A stretch of DNA of 64,000 nucleotides from Promerops cafer (taxonomy: Eukaryota > Chordata > Aves > Passeriformes > Nectariniidae), in contig VZSE01001847.1 of NCBI GenBank assembly GCA_013398275.1, positions 1 through 64,000 on the forward strand, in the 5' to 3' direction. Shown here piece by piece: positions 27,001 to 37,439 of the stretch. Below the pieces are notes generated by a model, which saw nothing but the letters and a program-made list of their open reading frames with translations, ran no database searches and was not told the origin of the DNA. The position numbers and the translations under genes were made by a program. Position 1 is the first letter of the stretch. Every line of letters starts with the position of its first letter.

Positions 27001-30000
27001 TAAAAAGAAGTAAGTCAGGAAATAAATTATAGTAGGCATTCTCATTGATCTCTGTAATAGAAGTTTTTGTTCTGCAATAAGTAAAGCACAGTTAACGATT
27101 TATCAGGAATAGCTCTCACATTATTAACCATGTTGACAAGAGAGGAGGTCAAGTGCACTGCTATTGATACTTTTTTTTTAGAGACAACTCAGTTAGAGAC
27201 TATTATAATCCCAGGCTAAGGGCAGTCTCAATTAGCACTTAATACAATAATTTAGGCCCAGTTAATAACATAACATTTACACATAAATGCACATTTAGCA
27301 CCTCTAGCAGTAGGACTACCAGCTACAGTGCTTCAAGACAGCCATCTAGATGGATATTTGGAGAACGTGATCACACAAGCAGGCAAAAATTGAGAATTTT
27401 CAAGGGATGGCTTTAGTACACTTTAGTTGATGAAGATCTCAATGGAAAAATTTTAAGAGTTGTATACATTTAACACAACAAAGGTTTAAAGGAAAAATAC
27501 AATACAACCCAAAAAATAACATTGAATATTTATCTGTTCTGTTGGCAGACAGAAAATACATCTGTTTCTTTGCAATTTCCTTCCAGCTGTTTTCAAGCTC
27601 AGCCCAGATTTGCACCTGCCCATCTCTACAAGATTGGAGACAATTGGTGGTATCATAAGCAAAGTGTAGAGCACAGGTGCACAAATACACTGTAACTGCA
27701 CAGCTTTAAGCATAAGTAATAAAAAATGCTTATGGAAACTTCTTATGGAATTTAATATGTGTATTTTTATATTGTTTGTATATTGTTTTCCACTCACTCC
27801 AGTGTACAACGGAGCTAAATCTCATGTGCCAGGAAAATCCTCCAAAAATATCTCCGGCAATGGGTTATTTGCACAAGGCATCCCTGAGACAATGCATCTA
27901 GAGCCTCCTTCATTATGGCTTTTAGAGAACTTTTCATGCAAAAATGACAGAGGGAATTTCTTCAGAAGATGAAGAGATGTTCAGATTCAGGAGTAACCTT
28001 AATTTCAGGTTCCATCTATGAAATTTTTGTAACAGCTACTCCTCATCATGCTTCCTGCTCCATTTCACAAGTCAGCCATTGGCAAAAGGAAGAAGTATCT
28101 GCACAGCTAAGGTTATTTTATTATTATGACCTTATTAATCATAATTATACTTCTGATGCTGTCCCACTCAGGACATATTAGGAAAAATCTTCATCCTTTC
28201 CTTGCATGCCTTTGTTCTAAGTGTCTCATAACATAATCTTGCTGTTAGTAAATTATACTTCTCAAGATTCAATGTTGAAAATGAAGCTTTCAGAGGCATT
28301 GAAGATATGATTTTCCTACAAAATCACATGATTCCTCAAGACAACAATACTTGCTTTGTTAAAAATTATTTATGAATGCCTTTCTGAATGGCAGTGAAAT
28401 TCCTCACACAAGTGCTCTTGCAATGCCCACGCTCTTTCTGAAAGCTGCTCCTAAGTGTCCCCATGTCCAACCAGCCCAGCCCTGGATCTGAGGCTGCAGC
28501 AATGCCAACCACTCTTTGTGGGGAAAAGGGCGCCTGGACACATCATAGGAATGTTCCCTCGGGATTTCCTGAGGATCCAAGAGAACTGCATTGGGAACAT
28601 TGTAAAGTTATCCCTCTCTATGATCCATTTACAGACCCAGTCTCCACTACCAAAAGCTTCTTCACACTGATCTTCTCCACATGACATACCAGAGCCTTAC
28701 CAGCTTTTTTCCAGGATTCCTCTGCAATTTCTTATCAGGTCTGCAGCAGGGCAAATTTTATGGGTGTACTCTACATAACTTACTAGTCCCCTGAACTTAC
28801 TCAGATAAGTAATCTGTAGCACAGATGGAAGTATCTATTTCAGAAATCCCCCTAAACATCCCTCTCATAAAACAAAGGAAGATCATATTGGCCTGCGTTA
28901 TCCTCTCATAAAGGAATTTAATAGTATTTTTTGCCTGATGCCTCTGGTTTTAGCTTTTATATTTTTCAGATTCTGTACTGCTTTATTGTGCAGTTCTGAG
29001 CTTCATATTAAGTGTTGGTAAGCTCTCTTCACAGAGCAGGTAGCTAAAACAATTACTTGTCTAGCTGGGAGCCAAGGACAACCAATCCAAATTTCAGGCA
29101 CAAGAGCATAAACAACGGCAGAATGAAGAGAGAAAAACAAGAAGGATGGGACTGCATAACCTGAAGCTATAGCTGGACAATTAACTCCAATATGCTAATG
29201 GACCAGAACTTATAAAAGTGAGAGACCTCGTGACCGGCCATCCACTTTGAGACCATTTTGGGTTCATCTTGGGTGTAGCCCTGGCTGGGCTCTTGAACTG
29301 CCCAAGGTGTATCCATTGAGGCCCTTTAATAAATACCTGCTTCATTCTTTGACTCCATCTAGCCTTTGTTCTAGGTCAGCCTTCACAAGGCATCATACCA
29401 GGATATGATCATTTCTTGTAAATAGCCACTTCAGGCATTCAAGCTTAAGAATGAGAAGGGATGACATACTGAAAAATCAAAAGTTACTAGCTGTAATTTT
29501 TACTGAAGCAGTAATATGTCTAGATTTCTAAAAATAGTAAATAAAAGCTGAAAGTGGCTCAGATTCCTTTACCTTTAGACATGATAAGGGCTGGCCAACC
29601 TTGGCAGCACAATGGAGCACAAGAATTCTGATAAAAAGAAAAAAGACAGAGAACTACACTATGGATGATACTGTTGACATAAGAAAGCTCACAGTGTTTG
29701 AGGGACAACTCCTGTTGGTGCAGTAAATAACAAGGAAAAAATACAAAAAGACTTGGGGAAAGAGATTGTTGTAAAGGAGAATTAGAAAAAAAAATCACAG
29801 AACAGCTTCTCAAAATTGTAGTTAATATATTTAAGTTGCAGTTAATACACCTGTGTACTAAGTGAACCCCATGGAGGTCTGCAGCTCTGTGCAAGGCTCT
29901 GAGCAGACAAAGCTGAGCATCCACCCCTCATCAAGTATCTAATCCAGCACAAGGCAATCTCCAAAACCCAGCTGCTCTATTTTCCCTTTTTATAACATTT

Positions 30001-33000
30001 CTGTACTTGTTGATGTAAGTAATTCTCTAGAAACTGAGCAGTTTTTATAAAATAGGGGAAAGCAAAAAAAAATCTGGGGGTATTGTTTCCCATGGGGAAA
30101 AATAAACCCAAACAAACCAAGCAAAAGCCACAAAAACAAAACAAACAATCAAAACCAGATGGGTCTTATTTTAGTAGAAAAAGTTACAAAGGGCAGCAAG
30201 ACCCCCCAGCTGAGGACAGAAACACTCTCCTATCCTTAGAGTATTGCTACAAGTAAGAGAGGGGAGAACAAGAGTTACTTCAAGTAGGGAACACTTACAA
30301 AGGATTTTTTATTTTGCCACTTATTTTCCAGCACTGTAAATTAAATTAATCAGAACATGAATTACAGCTTCCATGCTATGCTTAATTCTGGACTTGAGGA
30401 ATATTCACTTGCCATTAGATATTAAGACTTCTGCCTCCATTTTTTCTGCAGAACCATAAAAAGTTCAGGATAAAGTGGAATTGCAAAATACATGCAAGGC
30501 AATAAAATGGCATCTCAGTGCTGAAGACTGTCAGATCTAACACAGAGTGTTAATTAAAGCAGTCTTTTCCAAAGCAAGTCCTAAAATTCATCTTGCAAAT
30601 TACTCCTTATGAGTTATTAGCTCCATACAGAGGTTTACCCTTCCAAAATTAGAAAAAACTAGGACATTCTTATTCAATATACCTTATTACAGAGCAGCTT
30701 AAGCATGCATTAGTAACTGATCAGCTATTAAAATTCAGAAACAATATTCAGCATAGATGTTAGCACACATGTGTTTTCCCTAGTTCTTTATATCTTCTCT
30801 TACCCTAAGTTTGCATTTTTTGAGAAAACATTTTGAAGCCACATGATTTATAAGGATGTCAGTGCACTGAGTGCCTGTCCCCTGCATACAGCACACAGCT
30901 CTGCCAGAGCAGTGCCACACAGCAAGCCATAGTGGTACACCCAGACAGTAGCAGACAAAAGAACAACCTGTCCTTGGAAACTGATATTTTGCCGCCAGAT
31001 TTTGAAAAGTGCAATGTTCCACTACTGTCTCTACAGCCCTGTGATATCTGTGTGAATTATAAGGTCCTCAAAGTCCACATTTTCATTCTGCACCCACGCC
31101 AGGGGAAGGAGAACTCCTCACAGCATGCTAGTTTGTATGTTGGCAAACATGAATTTATCTTTCTAATTTCCTGAAGACAATTGACCTGCTTACCCTCCTG
31201 CAGACTCAAAAGGCTGAGCAGTGCCCTGGGCTGACAGGCAGGCGCAGCAGCAGACTGAAACTCAAGAAAATTAAACTGCACCACAAACTGCTATGCAAAA
31301 GGATCCCCCCACTCACTGTGGAGCTCTACTCAGTTAAGTCACATCAACATGGCTTTTCCAGACTGATGGCTGTGGAAGACAAAGGGCAGCTGGGCACCCT
31401 TGAGTTTTGAGACTCACAGCTATCAGTGTCCTCAATTGCGAAGTTCATGTCTAGGACTGTCTTGCCTTAATCATATGGGTTTAAGCTAGATGAGATACAA
31501 ATCCCAGGTGAAACGCAAATCTGCCTTGTGCTCAGAGGGTAGAAGCTGAAATACTGCAAGGCCCACCATACCAGCACCTCTGTGTTTTGGTAACATGAAA
31601 CAGAGATCCTTTTCCATGCAGAATATGGTTTGAGGCAACATCGCTCAACATTTTGAATTGTTTTGTGCTGTTTCCCCAGGCTAGCAGAGGAGCAGCCCTG
31701 AACAAACCATTGTGACATAGTAAACATCAAGCACCCAGTCAGCGGGAAATAGTCCTGTTCTGCCTTATCCTCGCAAGGACACTGCTTTATGCATGACAAA
31801 TAAGTGTCTGCAGCATCCAGTCCTGCTATGTGAGATGTCTGTTATGAAGACAAAAATGCTAATTTGTCCTCAACATTCTCAGTAATATATCTCCTGCCTC
31901 CTTTAGCTGATAGAGGGAAAAAAACTGAGGCTTCAGAAATGCAATCACTAAGACAATAACAAGCTAACTTTTGAAGGGCAGAAATTATAAGGTCTCCAGA
32001 ACTGAACAACCTTGTTTTGCAGAAGGCCAAATGCAATTAAAGCAACGTAAAAACACATAAACTCTGTCTCCAATCTATGTCCTTCCTTCCCCTTCTCCAG
32101 CTACCCCCACTTGCCTTCCCACCTCCCTTACCCACCTCCCTCCATCCCTCTGAAACAGCCTTTGAAGTCCTACAGACTTCATTTATATTCAGGAGATTTT
32201 ACTCTGCTGCACTCTGGTGACTCCAGGAAACTGCATGTGCAGGTCACATGCAGCTTCACAGATTAGAAAGAGGATCCCCTAGTCCATCTGAACTGGTGCC
32301 TGTAGCACAGCTGCCAAATAGAAATAAAGAACAGAAGGACAGCTAAACTGGATTGTTTCATTTTAAGATTGTTGGCTTCTGATCATTTCATGGAGCTGTT
32401 CTGGTTCCTGCAGATTCTACAAAAGGTTTCCCTTACAAGAGCACAAAAACCACCCAAAGGATAGAATTATGGAGCTGAAACTGATTATTGTTTTAATTTC
32501 TAAAAGCTGGTAAACTGAGGGGTTTTTTTAAGGCTACTAAGTAGTCATTAAATATGTTTTAATTCAGATTATCAGTATCATTTCTTACATAATCATTGAT
32601 CTGCTCACACTCCAAACTAAGTTTTCTCACTTACTAACAAAAGTGCTGACAACTTGCAACAGTGCAAAAATCTTTTTTATTTACCATCAGACAAAGGTAA
32701 TCATGTTAAGATGTGATTATTCTTTGTGGGAGGAGTAAAATTACTCCCTACACTGTATTTTGCAAGCTATCAGATCTTTTAATCTGTCATTTTTCACAGC
32801 TGGAAAACTTACTGCCTTTTTTTTACAGAAAAATAAGATTTCGTTTTATTGTTGACAAGTATTTGGAGAAAGAGCTTATGATGCAGTGTCACAAAGAAGG
32901 CATTCTTGTTTACATCTGGATTTTCTTTCACAAAAATTTTCACTAAGTAACACAGTTGAAAAAGACATCTTCTTACAGGGAAGGCTTGTTTATGAGAGCC

Positions 33001-33409
33001 TTTTTGTAGCACCTTCGAGACTTCCCACCATTTGCTTGGTTACATTTTAGAGGTTTTTACTAAGTGCAGTCATAAAACTACAAATAAAATCCCAGAACAA
33101 TCAAAAGCATTTAAAATTAAGATATTATTTCATTTTACTAAAACAGCTCACACTGTTAAGTGCAGTTAAAAAGACTGAGATGGATCTCTTACCCAGACAG
33201 GACAATCGTGTACCACCAGTCTGACATTTCCAAATACACAGGCTTGATATTCAGTAAAAACTGGGATTCCAATGTGACTGGCAGACAAGCTGCTGTCAAT
33301 CTGGGAAATGAGAGCACTCCTCCCGAGATAGCTACAGATCAGGCTGGGCTGCTGATTGTCCTCAGAAAAACCACCTCTTTCATTCCCAAAAGCTACAATG
33401 TTAACCGAC
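8965..33409 (-). CDS. RHOBTB3: RHOBTB3, Rho-related BTB domain-containing protein 3 (11 coding exons)
   Basis: Spliced exons 33193-33409, 25103-25295, 23158-23309, 22251-22362, 21099-21467, 18649-18761, 16917-17028, 14246-14419, 12874-13040, 11640-11736 and 8965-9080 all have GT-AG borders and join in phase. With an upstream AT completing the start codon they encode about 607 residues; human has 611 as recalled. Residues 1-225 form the divergent Rho-like domain, which lacks a standard P-loop. Residues 226-386 hold the first BTB domain (EAHKIILCSVSHLFMLLF), and 413-482 the second (VPAHRAVLVARCKVMAAMF, FLSFLEYLYTDSCCP). Residues 483-569 hold a helical C-terminal part, and the end is CTVM, a CaaX-like motif. 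From published family work, RHOBTB3 binds and hydrolyses ATP, works with RAB9 in endosome-to-Golgi transport, and recruits CUL3 as a ubiquitin-ligase adaptor. The promoter is the CpG island to the right. No frameshift or premature stop was seen. Confidence 0.97.
9797..11012 (+). mobile_element. CR1 LINE, reverse-transcriptase C-terminal part plus 3' UTR
   Basis: About 1.2 kb in sense orientation. It carries degraded RT-derived text (GTTTTGATACTGTTTCTCAT, ATCTTCATAAATGAGCTGGA, TTTTGCAGATGCTACAAA) and then the CR1 3' UTR with GAGGTTTAGGCTGG-like text, ending in repeated GATTCTGTGATTCTGTG. Stops break the frame, so the copy is dead. It lies in a RHOBTB3 intron in antisense orientation to the gene. 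Confidence 0.9.
11640..11736 (-). CDS. RHOBTB3: RHOBTB3 coding exon 10
   Basis: The acceptor CCCCACAG is followed by FHNSDCLSTWLLHFIATNYL, then IFSQKPEFQELS and one base of the next codon. The donor is GTATTT. The exon is almost identical to the human counterpart (97 nt) and belongs to the C-terminal BACK-like helical region. Confidence 0.97.
12325..12700 (+). mobile_element. CR1 LINE 3' fragment
   Basis: CR1 text includes GTGACAGGACAAGAGGAAAT, then GGAGGTTTAGGTTGAATA and CAGGAAAAATTTCTTC. It is inserted in a RHOBTB3 intron just left of exon 9. Confidence 0.85.
12874..13040 (-). CDS. RHOBTB3: RHOBTB3 coding exon 9
   Basis: The exon encodes ILQAMSLLICAEMYQVMRL, then QHICELYIITQLQSMPSREL and SLLKKAK. 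The acceptor is TTTTTCAG and the donor GTACTT. It is 167 nt, with phase 1 in and phase 0 out, and forms the helical region following the second BTB fold. Confidence 0.97.
13590..13637. repeat. ATCAT/ATATC microsatellite
   Basis: About 48 bp of ATCAT-type pentanucleotide repeats with slight interruptions, in a RHOBTB3 intron. Confidence 0.9.
14246..14419 (-). CDS. RHOBTB3: RHOBTB3 coding exon 8, core of the second BTB domain
   Basis: The exon encodes ATVPAHRAVLVARCKVMAAM, FNGNYLEANS and ILVPVYGVSKDTFLSFLEYL ending DSCCP. The acceptor is CCTGCAG and the donor GTAAGG. The AHRAVLVARC helix is the classic BTB signature. Confidence 0.97.
14735..14800 (+). mobile_element. Short CR1 3' terminus
   Basis: Only the last CR1 bases remain: TCTTAGGGGTCTTTTCCAAC and then a terminal GACTCTATGAA. 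Confidence 0.65.
16917..17028 (-). CDS. RHOBTB3: RHOBTB3 coding exon 7, start of the second BTB domain
   Basis: After TTTTTCAG the exon reads LSTVKDCKSHQIKLLYNTSL, then RLFFNTPLLADVIFKIQ. The donor is GTACCG. The first half is less conserved against human than the LADVIFKIQ half, which begins the BTB fold. Confidence 0.95.
18649..18761 (-). CDS. RHOBTB3: RHOBTB3 coding exon 6, end of the first BTB domain
   Basis: The exon encodes AFQWEQLEEDIKKKLKDSDK, then TEHVLEKVKCILKTPGK. The acceptor is GTGATAG and the donor GTACAG. The length (113 nt) and phases match its neighbours. Confidence 0.97.
19895..20245 (+). mobile_element. CR1 LINE 3' fragment
   Basis: Sense CR1 3' UTR text: GTGACAGAACAAGAGGAAAC, GGAGGTTTAGATTCAATATC, TTGGCAGTGATGGGTTAG and a TTCTATGAAT end. 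It lies in the intron between RHOBTB3 exons 5 and 6. Confidence 0.88.
21099..21467 (-). CDS. RHOBTB3: RHOBTB3 coding exon 5, first BTB domain
   Basis: This is the largest coding exon (369 nt). It encodes KMPILKGEASHYNTDLHNLL, CCCQCADVAFY, EAHKIILCSVSHLFMLLFGV, a proline-rich variable loop around residues 312-325, then VRVVVKDSVFCSCLPDILHF and IYSG. The variable loop differs most from human in composition. The acceptor is TTTTGCAG and the donor GTACCT. Confidence 0.97.
22251..22362 (-). CDS. RHOBTB3: RHOBTB3 coding exon 4
   Basis: The exon encodes LEYFMIQSLNQKSSKKMKKR, a lysine-rich stretch, and QPPQLEQP. The acceptor is GTCTTAG. The donor GTGCTC is weak, but the next exon continues exactly in phase with EKMPILK. 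Confidence 0.96.
22795..23110 (-). mobile_element. CR1 LINE 3' fragment, antisense on plus
   Basis: On plus it reads ATCATGGAATCATAGAATCC, AATGGTTGGCTTGGAAAG and CATGGGCAGGGACACTTTCC, the reverse complement of the CR1 3' end. It ends about 50 bp before RHOBTB3 exon 3. Confidence 0.88.
23158..23309 (-). CDS. RHOBTB3: RHOBTB3 coding exon 3
   Basis: The exon encodes VPCTCPLCTSDRRSCVTTSE, GVQLAKELGATYLELHTLND and FYIQKYFGGV. The acceptor is TATCCCAG and the donor GTGAGT. It forms the C-terminal half of the Rho-like domain with a cysteine-rich insert. Confidence 0.97.
25103..25295 (-). CDS. RHOBTB3: RHOBTB3 coding exon 2
   Basis: The exon encodes DIFDSDWYTSCRLIGGADII, VIKYSVNDKTSFQDIKDSYV and SVPVIISAIGARKN. 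The acceptor is TTTTTAG and the donor GTATGT. The IIVIKYSVND stretch corresponds to the Rho-type core strand. Confidence 0.97.
26215..26575 (+). mobile_element. CR1 LINE 3' fragment interrupted by a short insert
   Basis: CR1 text includes TAGATTTAGGTTGGACATAA, GGTCTAGTGGAAGGTGTTCC and TGAGATGATCTCTAAGGTTC. About 50 bp (roughly 26452-26501) containing an 8-bp inverted repeat sits where CR1 normally runs straight from GGCAGG into GGGTTGGA. Confidence 0.85.
29050..29390 (+). mobile_element. Solo LTR-like element
   Basis: A compact retroviral-type promoter/polyA arrangement is present: a CCAAT at about 29081, TATAAAAG at 29211-29218 and AATAAA at 29328-29333. No internal gag or pol flanks it, and exact ends and target-site duplication could not be fixed. 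It lies in RHOBTB3 intron 1. Confidence 0.55.
33193..33409 (-). CDS. RHOBTB3: RHOBTB3 first main coding exon (N-terminus of the Rho-like domain)
   Basis: The exon encodes SVNIVAFGNERGGFSEDNQQ, then SYLGRSALISQ, FTEYQACVFGNVRLVVHDCP and VW before the GTAAGA donor. The acceptor ATTTTAG occupies 33410-33411. The first base of the exon is G, followed by the serine codon aligned with residue 2 of human (MSIHIVALG). The initiator is therefore probably made by joining AT from an upstream exon to this G. If the acceptor is not used, an in-frame ATG at 33445-33447 would start the protein 13 codons earlier. Confidence 0.93.
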
Positions 33410-33794
33410 CTAAAATAAAAATAATGAAGATGAAGTTGTGTTAACACTGATGAAGGGCAGGGATAAGGGGAAAGAAAATAAAATCCCCTTAAATCAAAAC
33501 TAACATATTAATCCTTCTGAATCCTCTTCCCTCCCTAGATTTTAACACCCTCTTGTAATCAACAGCAAAACACATACATGATCTCAAATCCAACAGCAGG
33601 GTGGGAGCAAAGTGGAAAAGAAACCTGGAAAGGCTGCTTGCATTGCAAATCCCCAGCGGGTTTGGCTTGTTCCTTGGTGTCTGTGCTCAGCCTCGCTGCG
33701 GTGACCTCGGGGACTCTTGCCGCATTCCCTCAGCTGTGGCCAGGCTAGATAACTTGGTGTTGGCTATTCCGGGTGATGGACTGCAGCCGCACGC

Positions 33795-33905
33795 CGGAGC
33801 TGCAGCAGCAGCAGAATCAGCAGCAGTCGCAGTAACAGCAGCAGTGGCCAGCAGTAGGATCAGGATCTGCAGCAGCAGCGGGATCAACAGCAGCAGGTTG
33901 AGGAT
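33795..33905. repeat. Impure CAG trinucleotide tract
   Basis: Runs of CAG/GCAG mixed with TCAGCAG and AACAGCAG occupy the island. Translations of this stretch are low-complexity (serine/alanine on plus, leucine-rich on minus) and are not taken as coding. Confidence 0.75.
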
Positions 33906-34022
33906 CAGCAACAGCAGGATGAGCAGGAATGGCAGCAGCCCAAGCTGTGGTGGCCGCGTTACTCCTCCGCTGTCGGTGAAGGCGAAGCAGCGTCCGGCCG
34001 GGCGGTCACGGCCATCACATCC

Positions 34023-34030
34023 TGACGTCA
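34023..34030. promoter_or_regulatory. Perfect cAMP response element (TGACGTCA)
   Basis: The 8-bp palindromic CRE lies inside the RHOBTB3 CpG island. CREB/ATF-family binding is the known role of this motif. Use here is inferred. Confidence 0.6.
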
Positions 34031-34444
34031 GCGAGAACCGCAGACGCGATGGGCAGAGCGAGAGGACGTTCCGAGAGCAGGTGCAGCCTGCTGAGGTGAG
34101 CAGAGGCAGGGAAAGGCGCTGGAGCAGAGCGGTGTCCCATCCCGCACACCTTCTGCTGCCGCCCCGCAGGAACAGGACCAACATCCCCACACCAGGGAAC
34201 GGTGCCACCACTTCTCTGCACCAGGGGAGGGACCTGGGACCGTCACAGCTAAAGGAGAGAACAGTGTGAACTTCCCCTTTTAAAGTACTTAAACTTTTTT
34301 TTTATTACTCTTTAAATAATATCTATCTTTTCAATATTAGGCCGATAATTTCTTAAATGCCAAGTAGGTTTTTTAGCGTTCATATGATGTTTAAAGCACA
34401 CTTTTCCAAAAGGGTGATCTCGCGTTATGGTAAAAAAACCTCAA

Positions 34445-34530
34445 ATCACAGAATCACAGAATGGTTTAGGTTGCAAGGGACCTCTTAAGATCACCTAGCC
34501 CAACCCCCAATGCAGGGTCACCTACAAAGG
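34445..34530 (-). mobile_element. CR1 3' end, antisense on plus
   Basis: On plus, AATCACAGAATCACAGAATG is followed by TTGCAAGGGACCTCTTAAG, typical of the CR1 3' terminus in reverse. Confidence 0.85.
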
Positions 34531-37229
34531 TTACGCAGGAAATATACCAAATCCATTGTAAAAATACCATTTGCTGTCACATACCAATGCATACACTAAA
34601 ATAAATTTTTAAAAAGAGTAAAAATATTTTAGGCATACTAGATGATCCACAATACTCTCTGCTATGTGAACACATGCTGCTGTTAATCCCATGGGCAAGA
34701 ACTCATGCAAAACAGGACTTGATACGATTATCAACAGAAATGAATAGAGCTTTGCTTGCAACACTCCATACTTTGAGAAAAGAACTATTCCACTATTTGC
34801 AAATTTAGGAGATCCACTCGATGTCACTATCAAAGTTTTATAATTATATAGTACTGAATGGCAAGACCGTTTTAATAAAACGTAAGTATTATTATCTGCT
34901 AGTGAATGCTAATTTATTATTTATATTTTTATTATAAATTCTACAGGGACTACTGAAAAAGAAAAAACCCAAAGAACAAAACAACAGATAATTTACCAGC
35001 CTGTTTGTTTTCACACATTTTATCCCATTCTAACTTCTGCTTTTTAATCTAGCTTTGCTCTAGAAAACTAAAAGACAAATGACAAGTGGAGGTTGTGGTT
35101 TTGTTTCCTCCTGCAAAAAAAGTTAGAATACATGTTTCTTAGGTAAGTTTTAAAAAGTATCACAGAAAACCACTGTTTTTTTCTCCAGATGATCCTCTGA
35201 CTCTGATGTATCACCCTTCACATCCAAAGCCTCTATGGTGTCCAAACATTGGGTACATGATGTTGTGAGTCAACAGAGCACTCAAAATTTTGCAACCATG
35301 GCTATTCATGTACTTTTTAAAGGTCATTGAAGATCCCTTGGAATTCTTAAATTTGCACTTGTAGTGATATACCCATTGAAAATGAGGAAACCTTTGGGAG
35401 AAAAGTTCTTCACATCACTATTGAGCCTGACCTGCTATAGCTAAATGCATAAATAGCTAAATACATAAATAAACGTGCACATGCATATACAAACACAAAT
35501 ATGCATACACAGGTTTATATAAGCATATGTTTAAAATACATGCATGCATATTATAAATACAACACAGCTACACATGCAGATGTGAACACACATGTAGATG
35601 GAACACCAAGAAAAACTGGACTGGTAAATAAGGCAGTACTAATGAGAAGTGACCCAATTAACCCAAACTTCAATTAACATAGCTTATTCATAGCTGCAGA
35701 CCGAGTCCTGCCCAGGGGTGCCACGGGTAGGAGTACCAACTGAGATGGAGGGTCACAGAAAACACTTTTGTTTTTCTTTCACTTCTTCCTTCAACCACCT
35801 GGGAATCTACTTGGGACTGACAGAATTATCAGCTTTGGCAAAGTGTGCAGATGGTGGATGTGAGATTCATCTCAGCTGATGAACAGCACTTAAAGCTTAC
35901 ATACTAAAATACACTGAGCTGTTTTAATACTTGTTTTCTAGCAATCAGAAGACTGAAAACAGTATTTTAACAGCAAGCATTAAAATTGGATGAGAATGCT
36001 GTCTGTTCTGTCAAAGTAGGTCCATAACCCCATTTTTGCTTGTATTGCTCAGGGATTGTGCAATACATCTAAAATAAACAAACAAACAAAACAGGAAAGG
36101 AAATGAGTTCACTTTGGCAGGATAATAAATACCACAAATAAGGAAGTTGCTTGGAACCCCTAGGCTAGATGCATTCTACAAGTTACATAGGCACTGCAAG
36201 GGAAAGCTGTAAAAGATTATTTAACTGACAGGATTGCAGAGGATTGCTTGACTGTTCTCTGTTTAGCAGTTGGAAAGTTGAATACTCAGATCAGCAAACC
36301 TTTCAGCCAGCAGGCATTTGCCATTGCTGCTGACAAAGACTAAACTGCAGAAAAAGGAGTCTTTGACAAGGTCCAGGAAACAATCGCATATTCGGTCTTG
36401 TGTAGTTCATGCTGGAACATTATTTTTTTTCCCAAACCATTTCCATTGTAGCTTTACAGTGAGTACCTCAGATAAAGCACTGAAAACAAACACACAGTCG
36501 TTAATGACAAAGGGGAATGATATTTGCCAGTTCAAGGAGATAAGTGCAGGCAAGTCGAGGAGGAAGATTTTTCCTTTGTGGAAGCTGTAGCCTTACTTGC
36601 ATTGATCCATGCAGAATTATCTAGCCTATATTTTCAGGACAGTGAGGAGATTTAATGTACTTGAAGTCAAAGTCATTGTCAAACCTGCTCATTAGCTGAA
36701 TCTGTACCCTACGCAAAGCTGCTGCTGGTGTAGTCAACTTCAGGTGCAAGAGAAAATGTGTGGTTCTAGGACAGTATTTACTATTAAATTTATTAAATTT
36801 ATTGTATTTATTGTATTTATTGTTTTTATTAAATAAATTTATTATTTCCAGGTATCCCCCCCCCAAAGATAGAATATAATTCCAAATAACACTAATACAC
36901 TTTGCTGTATAGATCTGTTTCCTCCGAATACTGCAAAAAATTATCCTGTGATAGGCTAGGCTTTATTGGTGCTTGTCCAGAGTAGACATGGCTGCTGCAG
37001 GATCTGCCAGCTAAGACCACCTGCTCGGATAAAGCACCAGCAAACAAGAAGGAGGTTTTCTGTTGTTGTAGCCATCTGCCACATCCCCTCCAAGAAAAAC
37101 CATCTGTGTGTGGGAAATGAATGGAGGGACAGTGTTCAGGACCAGTAGTATTTTTCAGCATAACTATGCCAGAAAAATCATGTAGTGTTGCTCAAACTTG
37201 GAAGCAATTTTTTTTTTAATTTCCACACA
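34531..37229. other. Intergenic stretch without recognised genes
   Basis: AT-rich sequence with a purine/pyrimidine-alternating ATGCATA-type region near 35.44-35.60 kb and a TTTATT-type low-complexity run at 36778-36845. In human, SPATA9 would lie between RHOBTB3 and RFESD. No exon of it was recognised. Confidence 0.5.
36778..36845. repeat. AT-rich TTTATT/TTGTA low-complexity repeat
   Basis: Repeated TTTATTAAA and TTTATTGTA units, followed by an eight-C run at 36857-36864. Confidence 0.8.
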
Positions 37230-37350
37230 TGAATCACAAAACGGTTTGAGTTGAAAAGGACCTTAAGGACCACCAAGCTCAACCCCACCCTGCATATTCA
37301 AGCCTGTTTCAGGGATAGCAGGTACACACAGCCAGAGCCCAATGTCTCTC
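37230..37350 (-). mobile_element. CR1 3' fragment, antisense on plus
   Basis: On plus, AATCACAAAACGGTTTGAGT is followed by AAAGGACCTTAAGGACCACC, the reverse of the CR1 3' terminus. Confidence 0.75.
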
Positions 37351-37439
37351 CAGCCCAACGTCTCTCTGCAGGTTTCACTGCTGACTGCTTTCAAGAGGTC
37401 AAAGATAGAAGCATAAAAAAAAAAAAAAAAAGGCTCAAA

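Larger units (their letters stand above)
25296..33192 (-). other. RHOBTB3: RHOBTB3 intron 1 of the coding region
   Basis: This 7.9-kb intron contains a CR1 copy (26215-26575) and an LTR-like element near 29.05-29.39 kb. No embedded gene was recognised. Confidence 0.85.
33578..34250 (-). other. RHOBTB3: Candidate RHOBTB3 5' UTR exon region
   Basis: An exon ending in AT followed by GT is required upstream. Two candidates occur: AT at 33578-33579 followed by GTATGT (168-bp intron), and AT at 34019-34020 followed by GTGATG (609-bp intron). The first has the better donor because it has G at +5. Both have A at -3 relative to the rebuilt ATG. Which is used is inference. Confidence 0.4.
33640..34260 (-). 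promoter_or_regulatory. RHOBTB3: CpG-rich promoter island of RHOBTB3
   Basis: GC and CpG content rise sharply above the AT-rich surroundings immediately upstream of the first RHOBTB3 coding exon. It contains a perfect palindromic CRE at 34023-34030 and a long impure CAG/CTG tract at about 33795-33905. No TATA box is evident, as is usual for CpG-island promoters. Confidence 0.75.
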
